Source of the DNA: Limosilactobacillus urinaemulieris
GTDB taxonomy: Bacteria; Bacillota; Bacilli; Lactobacillales; Lactobacillaceae
Direction of reading: 5' to 3'
Length of the DNA stretch: 64,000 nt
Assembly (NCBI RefSeq): GCF_014838745.1
Contig: NZ_JABUXR010000011.1
Span: 1-64,000, forward strand
Shown here: positions 1 through 8,071 of the stretch, piece after piece
Layout of the letters: every line of letters starts with the position of its first letter
Numbering within the stretch: position 1 is the stretch's first letter
Made by a program: the position numbers and the translations under genes
Notes under the pieces: model-generated
What the model saw: the letters and a program-made list of their open reading frames with translations, nothing else
Told to the model about the DNA's origin: nothing
Databases searched by the model: none

Positions 1-117
1 TTCTCAAATGGCCCCTTAGAAGGAATCAATCGAAAAATTAAAGCACTCAAACGAACCTGTTATGGTTTTGCCAATCAAAAATTTTTCTTTTTAAGAATTG
101 ATTGTCTTTTTGTATAA
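1..117 (+). CDS. ISL3-family transposase, C-terminal fragment (cut by window edge)
   Basis: The frame opening at base 1 reads through to TAA at 115-117 and ends with SNGPLEGINRKIKALKR followed by an aromatic-rich tail. The pattern N-G-x-x-E-G-x-N-x-K-I-K-x-x-K-R is the conserved C-terminal block of ISL3/IS204/IS1001/IS1165 transposases, next to the last catalytic Glu of the DDE domain. Only 38 residues are visible, so whether the full enzyme is intact cannot be judged. Its stop lies inside the reading frame of the following ABC ATPase. Confidence 0.8.
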   Translation, partial: FSNGPLEGINRKIKALKRTCYGFANQKFFFLRIDCLFV

Positions 118-180
118 AAAAATACCACCCACATTTCTGTGAGTGGTATCGATATCCATCAATACCAGTTGACAGATACC
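1..180 (+). mobile_element. Right end of an ISL3-family insertion sequence (partial)
   Basis: The first 117 bases encode the last 38 residues of an ISL3-type transposase. They are followed by a short hairpin (121-148, ATACCAC pairing with GTGGTAT) and a terminal segment ending CAGTTGACAGATACC at 166-180. Read in reverse, that segment starts GGTATCTGTCAAC, which resembles from memory the terminal inverted repeats of the IS1165/ISL3 group. The next base begins sequence homologous to an ABC ATPase, so the element boundary is placed at 180. The left end is outside the window. Confidence 0.75.
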
Positions 181-881
181 CTAAATTCCACGCATTAAAG
201 GACATTAACTTAACAATTGATGCCGGTGAAACGGTTGTTTTAATCGGTCCGTCCGGTTCAGGAAAAAGTAGTCTAATCCGAACAATTAACGGCTTGGATC
301 CAATTCGTGACGGTCAATTAATCGTTAATGGTTTTGACCTCGCTGATAAGAAAACCAACGTTAACTTGATTCGTAAAGACGTTGGAATGGTCTTCCAACA
401 TTTTAATCTTTATAATAACAAGAATGTTTTAGAAAACATAATGCTTGCGCCACGGATTGTTCTTAAACGACCAGAAAAGGAAAACCGTGAATTAGCAATG
501 CAACTGCTTGAAAAGGTCGGTCTGGCTGATAAAGCTGATAATATACCGGCACAACTATCGGGTGGTCAAAAGCAACGGATTGCAATTGCCCGTAGCCTAG
601 CAATGAAACCAAAGTGTCTCTTATTTGACGAACCCACAAGTGCACTGGATCCAGAAATGATTGACGATGTTCTTAACGTAATGAAAGATATTGCGGAGAA
701 TTCCAACATGACCATGCTAGTGGTTACCCACGAAATGGGATTTGCTCGGGATGTTGCCGACCGGGTTATTTTTATGGCTGATGGCCGGATCATTGAAGAT
801 GACTCTACTGAAAAGTTCTTTGGTGACCAGCCAACTACTCAACGGGCCCGCGACTTTATGAGTAAAATTAGCAGACATTAA
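102..881 (+). CDS. Polar amino-acid ABC transporter ATP-binding protein; 5' end replaced by IS sequence
   Basis: This is the ATPase of a glutamine/glutamate-type uptake system (GlnQ/HisP family). It shows Walker A GPSGSGKSS near residue 49, signature LSGGQKQR, Walker B LLFDEPTSALDPE and the switch motif VVTHEMGFA. Homology starts only at KFHALKDINL (from about base 182). The preceding 26 codons come from the IS end, and the only in-frame start is TTG at 102, inside the transposase gene. The usual first 12-15 residues (first beta strand and start codon) are missing. An aromatic residue near the A-loop position (RYPKFHAL) is supplied by the IS end. The product may be made from the IS-derived start, or the gene may be a 5'-truncated pseudogene. 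The transporter genes downstream are intact. Confidence 0.75.
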   Translation: MSFCIKKYHPHFCEWYRYPSIPVDRYPKFHALKDINLTIDAGETVVLIGPSGSGKSSLIRTINGLDPIRDGQLIVNGFDLADKKTNVNLIRKDVGMVFQHFNLYNNKNVLENIMLAPRIVLKRPEKENRELAMQLLEKVGLADKADNIPAQLSGGQKQRIAIARSLAMKPKCLLFDEPTSALDPEMIDDVLNVMKDIAENSNMTMLVVTHEMGFARDVADRVIFMADGRIIEDDSTEKFFGDQPTTQRARDFMSKISRH

Positions 882-896
882 GAGGAGGCCAAAACA

Positions 897-1724
897 ATGA
901 AAAAGATTTGGCACTTATTAACGATTGCTGCAGTCGCCCTTATTAGTATCACTGCTCTTTCTGGCTGTAGTTCCGTGGCTAATCAAGATGTTCTCAAGGT
1001 TGATCAAAAAAATAAGCAAATTACTTGGGGCGTTAAGGCTGATACTCGTCTTTTCGGTTTAGAAAATATTCGAACGGGAAAGCTTGAGGGGTTTGAAATT
1101 GATCTTGCTAAGGCAATGACTAAGGAAATCCTTGGGCCTAACGGAAAGGCTGTTTTCGTTCCCGTTACTAGCAGCACCCGAGTTCCACTACTAAAGAACG
1201 GTAATATTGATGCCATTATGGCAACAATGACAATTACGCCAGAACGGGAAAAGCAAGTTGATTTCACTAAGTCATATTTTGATGCTGGTCAATCTCTTTT
1301 AGTAAAAAAGGGCAGTCCGATCAAAAACATCCAAGATTTAGATAAGCCTGGCAAAGTTATCTTAGGGGTTTCTGGCTCTAATTCAGTTAAAAACGTGGCA
1401 AAGTATGCACCTAAAGCACGGGTTCTCCAGCTTTCAGACTACGCCCAAGCAATGACTGCCCTAAAATCTAAACAGGGGGATGCGTTAACCACGGATAACG
1501 GGATTCTTTACGGGATGGCAAGTGAAAATCCTGGTTATGAAGTTGTCGGTGGTAATTTTACTAAGGAGCCTTACGGAATCGCGGTAAATAAGAATCAAGC
1601 ACCATTCAGGAACAGGTTAAATTGGGCCTTGGAACGACTTGAAAAAAACGGAACTTATAACCGCCTTCTTCTAAAATGGTTTGGTAACATTAAAGGGTTT
1701 AATTATCAGGAGATGAAGCGTTAA
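897..1724 (+). CDS. Amino-acid ABC transporter substrate-binding lipoprotein
   Basis: 275-residue family 3 extracellular solute-binding protein. Residues 1-24 form a lipoprotein signal ending in the lipobox LSGC, so Cys24 should be lipidated and the protein held on the outer face of the membrane. The body has the typical family 3 pattern: GLENIRTGKLEGFEIDLAKA at the start, then IDAIMATMTITPEREKQVDF, and a C-terminal LLLKWFGN helix. It would hand polar amino acids, probably glutamine or glutamate, to the two permeases encoded next. The AGAGGAGG ribosome binding site is in the 15-base gap after the ATPase, so the genes form one operon. Confidence 0.93.
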   Translation: MKKIWHLLTIAAVALISITALSGCSSVANQDVLKVDQKNKQITWGVKADTRLFGLENIRTGKLEGFEIDLAKAMTKEILGPNGKAVFVPVTSSTRVPLLKNGNIDAIMATMTITPEREKQVDFTKSYFDAGQSLLVKKGSPIKNIQDLDKPGKVILGVSGSNSVKNVAKYAPKARVLQLSDYAQAMTALKSKQGDALTTDNGILYGMASENPGYEVVGGNFTKEPYGIAVNKNQAPFRNRLNWALERLEKNGTYNRLLLKWFGNIKGFNYQEMKR

Positions 1725-2363
1725 ATGTTAGATATTATTACAACACAGTGGCATCCCCTACTCAACGGTTTGTGGAACACCATTCTCTGTAGTTTAATCG
1801 CACTTGTTGGTAGTTTAATAATCGGCACATTCTTTGCCCTATTAGAAATTTCTAAATATCGTATCGTTCGCTTAATTGGGAGTATCTATGTTGAAGTTTT
1901 TCGGAATATTCCTTTATTGGTAATTGCAATGGGCTTTTTCCTTATTGTTCCCATGTACATCACTAAAATAAGCGGTTTTGCTGCCGGAACAATCGGCTTA
2001 ACCCTCTATACTTCCGCCTTCATTGCTGAAACTGTTCGGGCGGGAATCAATTCAGTTGAAGGTGGCCAACTGGAAGGGGCCCTTGCCAACGGACTAACGC
2101 ACGCCCAGGCAATGCGTTATATCATCCTTCCCCAGGCATTTAGGGTTGTTATTCCGCCACTGGGTAACCAATTTATTAACTTGGTTAAGAACTCTTCTGT
2201 TCTTGCCTTTGTAGCCGGCTTTGACTTAATGTATGAAGGAAATCTGATCGCAAATGACACCTTACAAACAATGCCAACATATTTCATTGTCGGTGTCCTT
2301 TATCTGATCATTACCTTACCTCTCAGCTACTATATGCGTCACCTGGAAAAGAAACTAGCATAG
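1725..2363 (+). CDS. Amino-acid ABC transporter permease (first)
   Basis: 212-residue HisM/GlnP-type membrane permease with about five transmembrane segments. The cytoplasmic EAA-type loop that docks the ATPase is EGALANGLTHAQAMRYIILP. Its ATG directly follows the stop of the binding-protein gene with no spacing, and the GGAG of its ribosome binding site lies inside that gene, so translation is probably coupled. It pairs with the next permease to form the heterodimeric channel. Confidence 0.93.
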   Translation: MLDIITTQWHPLLNGLWNTILCSLIALVGSLIIGTFFALLEISKYRIVRLIGSIYVEVFRNIPLLVIAMGFFLIVPMYITKISGFAAGTIGLTLYTSAFIAETVRAGINSVEGGQLEGALANGLTHAQAMRYIILPQAFRVVIPPLGNQFINLVKNSSVLAFVAGFDLMYEGNLIANDTLQTMPTYFIVGVLYLIITLPLSYYMRHLEKKLA

Positions 2364-2376
2364 GGAGGTGGATAAT

Positions 2377-3030
2377 ATGCAAAACTTTATTGATGCCTAT
2401 TCATGGATTAATATTCGGTTCTTACTTCAAGGATTAGGAATTACCATTGAAATCTCCGTTGCCTCAATTATCTGTAGCTTTATCATCGGAACCTTGCTAG
2501 GAATCATCCGGTACGCCAAGATTAAGTATCTTTCAGCAATTATCGGTTTCATTATTGATTTAATTCGGAACCTTCCATTATTGCTAATCATCTTCTTTAC
2601 GTACTTTGGTCTACCAAATATTGGAGTTAAACCCGAAATTATTCCGGCTGCTATTATGGCGCTAACCGTTTTCGAATCATCAATGGTTGCTGAAATTGTT
2701 CGTTCGGGAATTAATTCGATTGACTATGGTCAAACTGAAGGAGCGCTTGCCAATGGCCTTACTAAGTGGCAGGCTCTTCGGCTAATCGTTCTTCCACAAG
2801 CAATTAAAAACATGCTTCCCGCTCTTGTTAGCCAGTTCATCTCACTGGTTAAGGATACTTCACTAGCGACAATTATCGTCTTGCCAGAATTAATGTATCA
2901 TGCTCAAATTATTTATGGTCAAAATACCAACTACATTATTCCAATGTTTGTTGCTTTGGCCGTTCTATACTTCATTGTTTGTTACTCGCTGTCCCTTCTT
3001 GCTCGTTACCTTGATAAACATTTAGCATAG
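2377..3030 (+). CDS. Amino-acid ABC transporter permease (second)
   Basis: 217-residue paralogue of the preceding permease, with EAA loop EGALANGLTKWQALRLIVLP and five predicted membrane spans. The start chosen is the ATG at 2377, six bases after the GGAGGTG ribosome binding site. An in-frame GTG at 2368 lies inside that site and cannot be the real start. It is the last gene of the transporter operon and is followed by a strong terminator. Confidence 0.93.
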   Translation: MQNFIDAYSWINIRFLLQGLGITIEISVASIICSFIIGTLLGIIRYAKIKYLSAIIGFIIDLIRNLPLLLIIFFTYFGLPNIGVKPEIIPAAIMALTVFESSMVAEIVRSGINSIDYGQTEGALANGLTKWQALRLIVLPQAIKNMLPALVSQFISLVKDTSLATIIVLPELMYHAQIIYGQNTNYIIPMFVALAVLYFIVCYSLSLLARYLDKHLA

Positions 3031-3052
3031 GAAGAGAGTAACGGTATAGCTA

Positions 3053-3097
3053 TAAAAAAATGATCCAGCTCTTAATTAAGAGTTAGATCATTTTTTA
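3053..3097. terminator. Bidirectional rho-independent terminator
   Basis: AAAAAATGATC and GATCATTTTTT arms enclose a second stem CTCTTAATTAAGAG. The hairpin has an A tract on one side and a T tract on the other, and serves both the amino-acid transporter operon and the convergent CPBP gene. Confidence 0.85.
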
Positions 3098-3103
3098 TTT
3101 ACC

Positions 3104-4291
3104 TTAATATTGAATCGAGTAGCCAAAATGCTGGTGTTCACCAGTTAGGCGCTTAACATGCCGCTCCATTACTTTTCTCCGAGTACCAAACATCATCCAA
3201 ACGCTGAAACCACCAAAAATCACGAAGAGTATTAACAGTGCCCACCAGTCACCAGGAACTAAATCACCAGTAAGTTTAGTGGTTCCCGTTGCCAAGAAGC
3301 TAAACCAATCAAGACTAAAGTGCATTAGCATTGTTAACCATAATTGTCCCGTATAAACATAGACAACTGCTAAAAATAGTTCCAAAAGGCAAGCTACACC
3401 AACTTGATAGAACGTTAAATCAACTCTTTGACCACCCAAGTTAATCAGATGGGCGAACCCAAATAAGACCGAACTTGTAAAGATCGCTAACGGCAGTCGT
3501 TGCTTAACATTCCGCCATGCGTAAAAGAGGACTCCCAGCATTGCAAAGCGAAATAGGCTTCCTTCTGCTAATCCCGCTTCAAATGCTTGACATGTTAGTT
3601 TAAAGAACCCGCCTTTGGGCAACTGGTTGATTGCCATCATGTTACTGCCAAGCGGAACAACAAAAATTGCGATCATCAATAAGAGGATCCACCAATTAAA
3701 GTCTCCGCTCCAATTTGGCTTTAATCCCGGCCATGACAAGTGCCAAGCACGCATCACCGTTGTGGCAAAAATAAAGTAGGCAACTGCACCAACTGCTCCG
3801 GTTGCAAGTAAAGTTGATAATTTCTGATTATCAATTAAATCAAACGGTAAGGATGTAAAGGGAACAATTACAATCTGAAACATCCAAAGTACAAAGATAA
3901 ACCGTTCAATACTCAATTCCATTTGTCCACCAATAACACTAGCAAAGGGAGCATACATCACGAAATAATACAAAATCATGATTGATACTACCCCTCGCGA
4001 TGGCATGTGGAGTACCGTAATAATTTCCCGGGTAATAACGCCCCACGCAAAAGTTAGAATTATTGGCTGAGCTAATCCCTGAAGCCAGCAGTTAATCCTA
4101 CTGATAATTGGGGGAACGTTCTCCCACAGTTCTTCAGAAAGCCCTATTCCGAGAATAATTACCATCCATAACAATTGCAGCCAAATATTACGGCCAAGTT
4201 CAAAGTTACGAATCATCATCATCATTAAAATAATTAAAGTCGCACCAATTTGAACTCGATACCAGATTTTTAAATAGTCTCTTCCAGTCAT
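3104..4291 (-). CDS. CPBP family intramembrane metalloprotease-like protein
   Basis: 395-residue polytopic membrane protein, with about ten hydrophobic segments. The CPBP (Abi, Rce1-like) signatures are in the C-terminal half: AEGSLFR, then FGFAHLINLGG, then HFSLDWFSF. In the family, motif 1 is EExxxR; here the second Glu is Gly (E-G-S-L-F-R), while the motif 2 and motif 3 His residues are kept. Members modify prenylated proteins in eukaryotes, and in lactobacilli some act in bacteriocin self-immunity; the substrate here is unknown. GGAGG lies 6 bases before the ATG. Transcribed alone. Confidence 0.85.
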   Translation of the reverse strand: MTGRDYLKIWYRVQIGATLIILMMMMIRNFELGRNIWLQLLWMVIILGIGLSEELWENVPPIISRINCWLQGLAQPIILTFAWGVITREIITVLHMPSRGVVSIMILYYFVMYAPFASVIGGQMELSIERFIFVLWMFQIVIVPFTSLPFDLIDNQKLSTLLATGAVGAVAYFIFATTVMRAWHLSWPGLKPNWSGDFNWWILLLMIAIFVVPLGSNMMAINQLPKGGFFKLTCQAFEAGLAEGSLFRFAMLGVLFYAWRNVKQRLPLAIFTSSVLFGFAHLINLGGQRVDLTFYQVGVACLLELFLAVVYVYTGQLWLTMLMHFSLDWFSFLATGTTKLTGDLVPGDWWALLILFVIFGGFSVWMMFGTRRKVMERHVKRLTGEHQHFGYSIQY

Positions 4292-4380
4292 CGAGATTCC
4301 TCCAAATAAATAATTGCTTATACTGTTCGATCATACCAAATTAAGCAAACTAGTTTAAGCATTTATTTAAAATAAAAGGG

Positions 4381-4424
4381 GACAAGTCAAAATGAAGTCA
4401 TAAATGAGTTCATTTTGACTTGTT
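4381..4424 (-). terminator. Terminator of the RNase J gene
   Basis: 16-base arms (GACAAGTCAAAATGAA and its partner) around a 12-base loop. On the minus strand they are followed by CCCCTTTTATTTT. It lies 13 bases after the RNase J stop codon. Confidence 0.8.
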
Positions 4425-4436
4425 CTCAGCTCTTAA

Positions 4437-6299
4437 CTATTCGTTTTTGCCAGCACCAACTGGTTCTTTTTTAACGGTCTGCTTCTTATGGCCATTATTT
4501 TTTCGTTGTTGATGGTGGCTTTTCCGGTTATTATTGTTATTCTTTTCGTGATTAGCTTTCTTTTTGTTGCTTGGTTGACGATAATGATGGTTTTCATAAT
4601 GACGATCGCCATTTAAAATCGTCACCATTGGAATAATCACTGGACGCCGACCTGTTCGCGCATAGAGAAGCTTCTGTAAGCGACTAATAATTGTCCGGTT
4701 AAGTGCTCGCCGATCCACGTGCTTATGGTTCTTAAAGGTATTCAAGATTGCCCAAAAGACTTCGTGGTTTGCCGCCTTAATTAGTTCTTGGGACTCATGC
4801 ATGTATACAAATCCTCGAGAGACAATATCAGGTCCAGCAACAATTTGGTAATCTTTTAAATCAACAACCGCCACAGCAGTAACGACCCCTTCTTCAGAAA
4901 GAAGACGACGTTCATGGATTTCAGGATTACCAACAGTGTCACCAGCATCACGCCCATCAATGTACACGTCAGCGGCGCTCTCAATGTGATCCGCAATCCG
5001 TGCAGAATCCTTAGTTAATGCTAAGACATCACCATTAGCTAAGATGAAACTATTTTCTTGTGGTACACCGGTCATTTCTGCTAACTTAGTGTGAATTTTC
5101 TGCATCCGGTATTCACCATGAACTGGCGCAAAAAACTTCGGCTTCATTAACCGCAACATGAACTCTTCATCAATTTGGCCACCGTGTCCAGAGGTGTGGA
5201 TATTATTAACGTATCCATGAATAACGTTGGCACCATCTTCTTCTAGCTTGTTAATCAACGCATTAACGCTAGTAGTATTACCAGGAATTGGATTACTTGA
5301 GAAGACAACGGTATCACCGGGCTGAATAGTAATTTGCCGGTGAGTACCATTAGCGATCCGACTCAGCGCTGCCATTGGCTCACCCTGAGAACCGGTACAC
5401 ATAATTAAAACCTTTTCCGGTGGATAATTATTAATTTCGTTCTGATCAATTAACGAATCCTTAGGAATATTAAGGTAGCCTAGTTCTTGTCCTGCCGTAA
5501 TGGCATTTTCCATGCTTCGACCAAAGACAGCGATCTTTCGTCCTTGAGCGATCGCTGCATCTGAAGCCTCACGTAGTCGGTAAACATTTGAAGCAAATGA
5601 TGCAAAAATGATTCGCCCCTTAATTCGTTCAAAGATCCGTCGAATGTGAATATCGACCCACCGTTCTGATTTAGTAAATTGTGGGCGCTCAGCATTAGTA
5701 CTGTCAGATGTCAGAAGAAGGACGCCATCATCGCCAAGCTTGGCCATCTGTTGAAGATTTGGTCCTGGCAAGTGACCAACTGGAGTTAAATCAAATTTAA
5801 AGTCACCGGTTTGAACAATTGTTCCTTGAGGTGTATGAACTGCTACTCCCAAAGTATCAGGGATTGAGTGAGTAGTCCGGAAAAAGCTAACCCACAATTT
5901 TTTAAAGTGGACTTCATCGAATTCATTGATTTCATGAAGCTCTGCATCACGTAAAAGGTGCTTTTCTTCAAGTTTTCCCTTAATTAAAGACATTGCAAAA
6001 GGTCCTGCATATATTGGGGCATTTACTTTTTGCAAGAAAAATGGCAAACCACCAATGTGATCTTCATGACCGTGAGTGATAAAAATTCCCTTAATCTTAT
6101 CCTTGTTTTCAATTAAGTAATCATAATTTTGAATTACGTAGTCGACCCCAAGGAGTTCATCTTCAGGGAAAAGCACACCACAGTCAATAATAATTATTTC
6201 ATCTTGGAATTGAACACAATACATGTTCTTACCAATTTCGCCTAAGCCACCCATTGCATAAAAGGCAACTTCATTATTCTTGATATCTAATTTTGACAT
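4437..6299 (-). CDS. rnj: Ribonuclease J
   Basis: 620-residue metallo-beta-lactamase/beta-CASP nuclease of the RNase J family, acting in mRNA turnover and rRNA 5' maturation. The zinc motif HGHEDH is at residues 76-81, FKFD supplies the metal-binding Asp, and GSQGEP and HTSGHGG are the beta-CASP motifs. All catalytic residues are present, as in J1-type enzymes. The tail after about residue 565 is unusual: a low-complexity, Asn/His/Lys-rich extension of some 55 residues (NNNNN, HHQQRK, KKKAN), absent from Bacillus RNase J1 (555 residues) and probably RNA-binding. The rpoY partner gene usually found beside rnjA is absent here, so it may be the second RNase J of the genome. An AGAAAGG ribosome binding site precedes the ATG. 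Confidence 0.93.
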   Translation of the reverse strand: MSKLDIKNNEVAFYAMGGLGEIGKNMYCVQFQDEIIIIDCGVLFPEDELLGVDYVIQNYDYLIENKDKIKGIFITHGHEDHIGGLPFFLQKVNAPIYAGPFAMSLIKGKLEEKHLLRDAELHEINEFDEVHFKKLWVSFFRTTHSIPDTLGVAVHTPQGTIVQTGDFKFDLTPVGHLPGPNLQQMAKLGDDGVLLLTSDSTNAERPQFTKSERWVDIHIRRIFERIKGRIIFASFASNVYRLREASDAAIAQGRKIAVFGRSMENAITAGQELGYLNIPKDSLIDQNEINNYPPEKVLIMCTGSQGEPMAALSRIANGTHRQITIQPGDTVVFSSNPIPGNTTSVNALINKLEEDGANVIHGYVNNIHTSGHGGQIDEEFMLRLMKPKFFAPVHGEYRMQKIHTKLAEMTGVPQENSFILANGDVLALTKDSARIADHIESAADVYIDGRDAGDTVGNPEIHERRLLSEEGVVTAVAVVDLKDYQIVAGPDIVSRGFVYMHESQELIKAANHEVFWAILNTFKNHKHVDRRALNRTIISRLQKLLYARTGRRPVIIPMVTILNGDRHYENHHYRQPSNKKKANHEKNNNNNRKSHHQQRKNNGHKKQTVKKEPVGAGKNE

Positions 6300-6597
6300 A
6301 ATACCTTTCTTATACCTTTCTGTTTTCTTAATTTTTACTTATTTAAACAATAACGGAAAATTGTAAACCAAAAGACCCGCTTCTCAGAGAAGGGAACGGT
6401 TTTAACAATTGATGATTCAGTTTTATATTTTATATCCGTACTTAAAACTAATAACATTTTAACATAAATTATTTTTTTCTGCTATTATCCAAGAATCAAA
6501 AAATTCCTCGAAATAACAATAAAGTGACCTCCCTAAATTAATAAGGAGATCACTTTAATTATCATTTTTAGTAAATTTCAATTAATTGAGAAGCTGC
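6300..6597. other. Intergenic region upstream of RNase J
   Basis: Very AT-rich non-coding stretch that must hold the RNase J promoter and leader on the minus strand. A small hairpin (CTTCTC/GAGAAG, around 6390) and a terminator at 6521-6556 are the only clear structures. No reading frame with family resemblance was found. Confidence 0.5.
6521..6556 (-). terminator. Hairpin terminator after the 6733 gene remnant
   Basis: AAAGTGAcCTCC pairs with GGAGatCACTTT; on the minus strand it is followed by a T-rich run (ATTGTTATTTCG). It follows the repeat element at 6598-6725. Confidence 0.6.
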
Positions 6598-6725
6598 CAT
6601 TCTGCATCATAGCTGAAACGCGCTCACCATGGGCTTGCTCGATCTAACGACCTCCACCTCCGATGATGAAACGTCGTTCGGTGGAGAAATCGTTAGCCAC
6701 CGGAAGATTTAACGGGCTCACACTA
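6598..6725 (-). repeat. Family 1 structured intergenic repeat, copy a
   Basis: On the minus strand it begins AGTGTGAGCCCGTTAAA eight bases after the stop of the gene remnant at 6733. It folds into a long hairpin with stem GCTAACGA/TCGTTAGA and inner CTCCACC/GGTGGAG. It matches copies at 48427-48540 and 59027-59150 over about 90 bases. Confidence 0.75.
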
Positions 6726-6732
6726 TTCTTTC

Positions 6733-6976
6733 CTAGTCTTCCTTTGGTAATTGTTCTTCTTCTTTTTGCCAAAGTTTTTCTAATGGAACAATGGGTTGTC
6801 CTTCTTGATTAAACTTTACGTCGGTTAATTCACTAAGGACTTCCTCATACGCGGTCTTGCAAAGACGTTCGCTAATTTCCGCAAGTTCTTCTGCACCGTG
6901 GTAGGAATTTTCTTTCAAAACGTGGTTTATCGTCCCCATAACCTCATTTGAAGCCTTAGCCCCCATAATCTCACAC
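6733..6976 (-). pseudogene. C-terminal remnant of an unidentified gene, 5' end deleted
   Basis: Open frame of about 80 codons ending PLEKLWQKEEEQLPKED. It is rich in Glu and looks like the helical C-terminus of a soluble protein, but I do not recognise the family. Extending the frame upstream runs into sequence that on the other strand encodes an MFS transporter, and the only possible start is a TTG at 6993 without a ribosome binding site. The gene has therefore lost its 5' part, probably in the same deletion that removed the start of the divergent transporter gene. Confidence 0.5.
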
Positions 6977-7279
6977 GGGACAGCCGTAAACAATACTCTT
7001 CGTCAGGTTGCCACTTCAGTTGGAACGGCAATTATGATCTCAGTTTTAACCAATGTTACTAACAACAATAAGCCTGCTCATTCATTACTTAAAACTGCAC
7101 CGCTACAATATAAGTCACAAATGTTTGATGCGACTTTAATGGGGTATCATTCAGCATTTTGGTTTGCAATCGCCTTTGCTCTGATTGGCCTTTGCTTAAC
7201 TATCTTTGTAACAAGCGGCACGGGAATCCATGTAAAAATTGACGCAAATGATATTCAAAGAAAGGGGGATTCAAAATGA
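6977..7279 (+). pseudogene. DHA2-type MFS transporter, C-terminal remnant
   Basis: The frame from about 6977 reads GTAVNNTLRQVATSVGTA, matching the conserved block before the last two membrane helices of EmrB/QacA-type 14-helix transporters. A final hydrophobic helix (AFWFAIAFALIGLCLTIF) follows, and the stop overlaps the DUF4811 start. Everything upstream, about 380 residues, is missing, and the homology ends abruptly at 6977. An internal ATG at 7034 has no ribosome binding site. Confidence 0.75.
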
Positions 7280-7974
7280 TTATTGTCTTAATGTTTGGTT
7301 CCGCACTTGCGCTATTTGCCTGCGTAATGTTTATCAATCAACGCCTGACAAGAATTATTGGTACCCTTATTTTTGGTATTCTCTTTGTCAGCTCAACTGC
7401 TTTAATGACGTTAAATTACAGTCAGCACTTTGGAATGGAAAAAGTAACAACGACAACCCACCAAACTATTTATTCAGCAGCTAATCCTCTTCCAATTGCC
7501 GTTTACCAACCAGTTGGAACTAGTGGGCAAGAAAATGTCCTAATTTACAAGACCAACCAGAAGCAAAAGAAAGCTACTCATACTCAAGCAAATGAATATA
7601 CGGTAAGTAAAATGAAATTTACTAACCGAATTACACCAGAATTGAAGACAACCGAAACGCGGTGGCAATTTAAGAACAGCTTTTACAGGGGACTCTTTTT
7701 GTGGTCGGGAATGAATGGAACGTTAATCAAGCGGACTAACATAATTGAATACCCACACGCCTTCATTAAGCTTACTGCATCTCAAGCTCAGCAACTTCAA
7801 AAAAGAATGACTGGTGTTAACAACTCACAAATTCAGGCTCAAGCGAAAAGCTTTGTAAGCGCAAAAGTTCAAGCTGCAATGTTAAAACAACCTAACTTGA
7901 GTGCTCATCAAATCCACCAAATATCACAACAGGCTGAGCAAGAATTCCTAGCTCAATTGATTAGAAAAAATTAA
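7276..7974 (+). CDS. DUF4811 domain-containing membrane protein
   Basis: 232 residues with two N-terminal membrane helices (residues 1-20 and 25-45), then an extracytoplasmic domain and a Gln-rich helical C-terminus. It matches the DUF4811 proteins that in lactobacilli follow a DHA2 MFS transporter. Its ATG overlaps the TGA of the transporter remnant (ATGA), so it was translationally coupled to it. With the transporter truncated, this gene may be poorly expressed or useless. Function unknown. Confidence 0.8.
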   Translation: MIIVLMFGSALALFACVMFINQRLTRIIGTLIFGILFVSSTALMTLNYSQHFGMEKVTTTTHQTIYSAANPLPIAVYQPVGTSGQENVLIYKTNQKQKKATHTQANEYTVSKMKFTNRITPELKTTETRWQFKNSFYRGLFLWSGMNGTLIKRTNIIEYPHAFIKLTASQAQQLQKRMTGVNNSQIQAQAKSFVSAKVQAAMLKQPNLSAHQIHQISQQAEQEFLAQLIRKN

Positions 7975-7991
7975 GTTCAATATTATGACGT

Positions 7992-8036
7992 AAAGAGACC
8001 GCTAAAAAGCAAAACGCTTTTTTAGCGGTCTCTTTT
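7992..8036. terminator. Rho-independent terminator
   Basis: AAAGAGACCGCTAAAAAGC pairs with GCTTTTTTAGCGGTCTCTTT. Strong in both directions between the DUF4811 gene and the convergent pseudouridine synthase gene. Confidence 0.9.
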
Positions 8037-8071
8037 AGGTTAGCCATCCGGTATTGATAACCTTATTCTAT

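Noticed and set aside
4104-4130. Bacteriocin immunity function for the CPBP protein
   Set aside because: No bacteriocin gene or regulator is nearby, and motif 1 is altered, so the role is left open.
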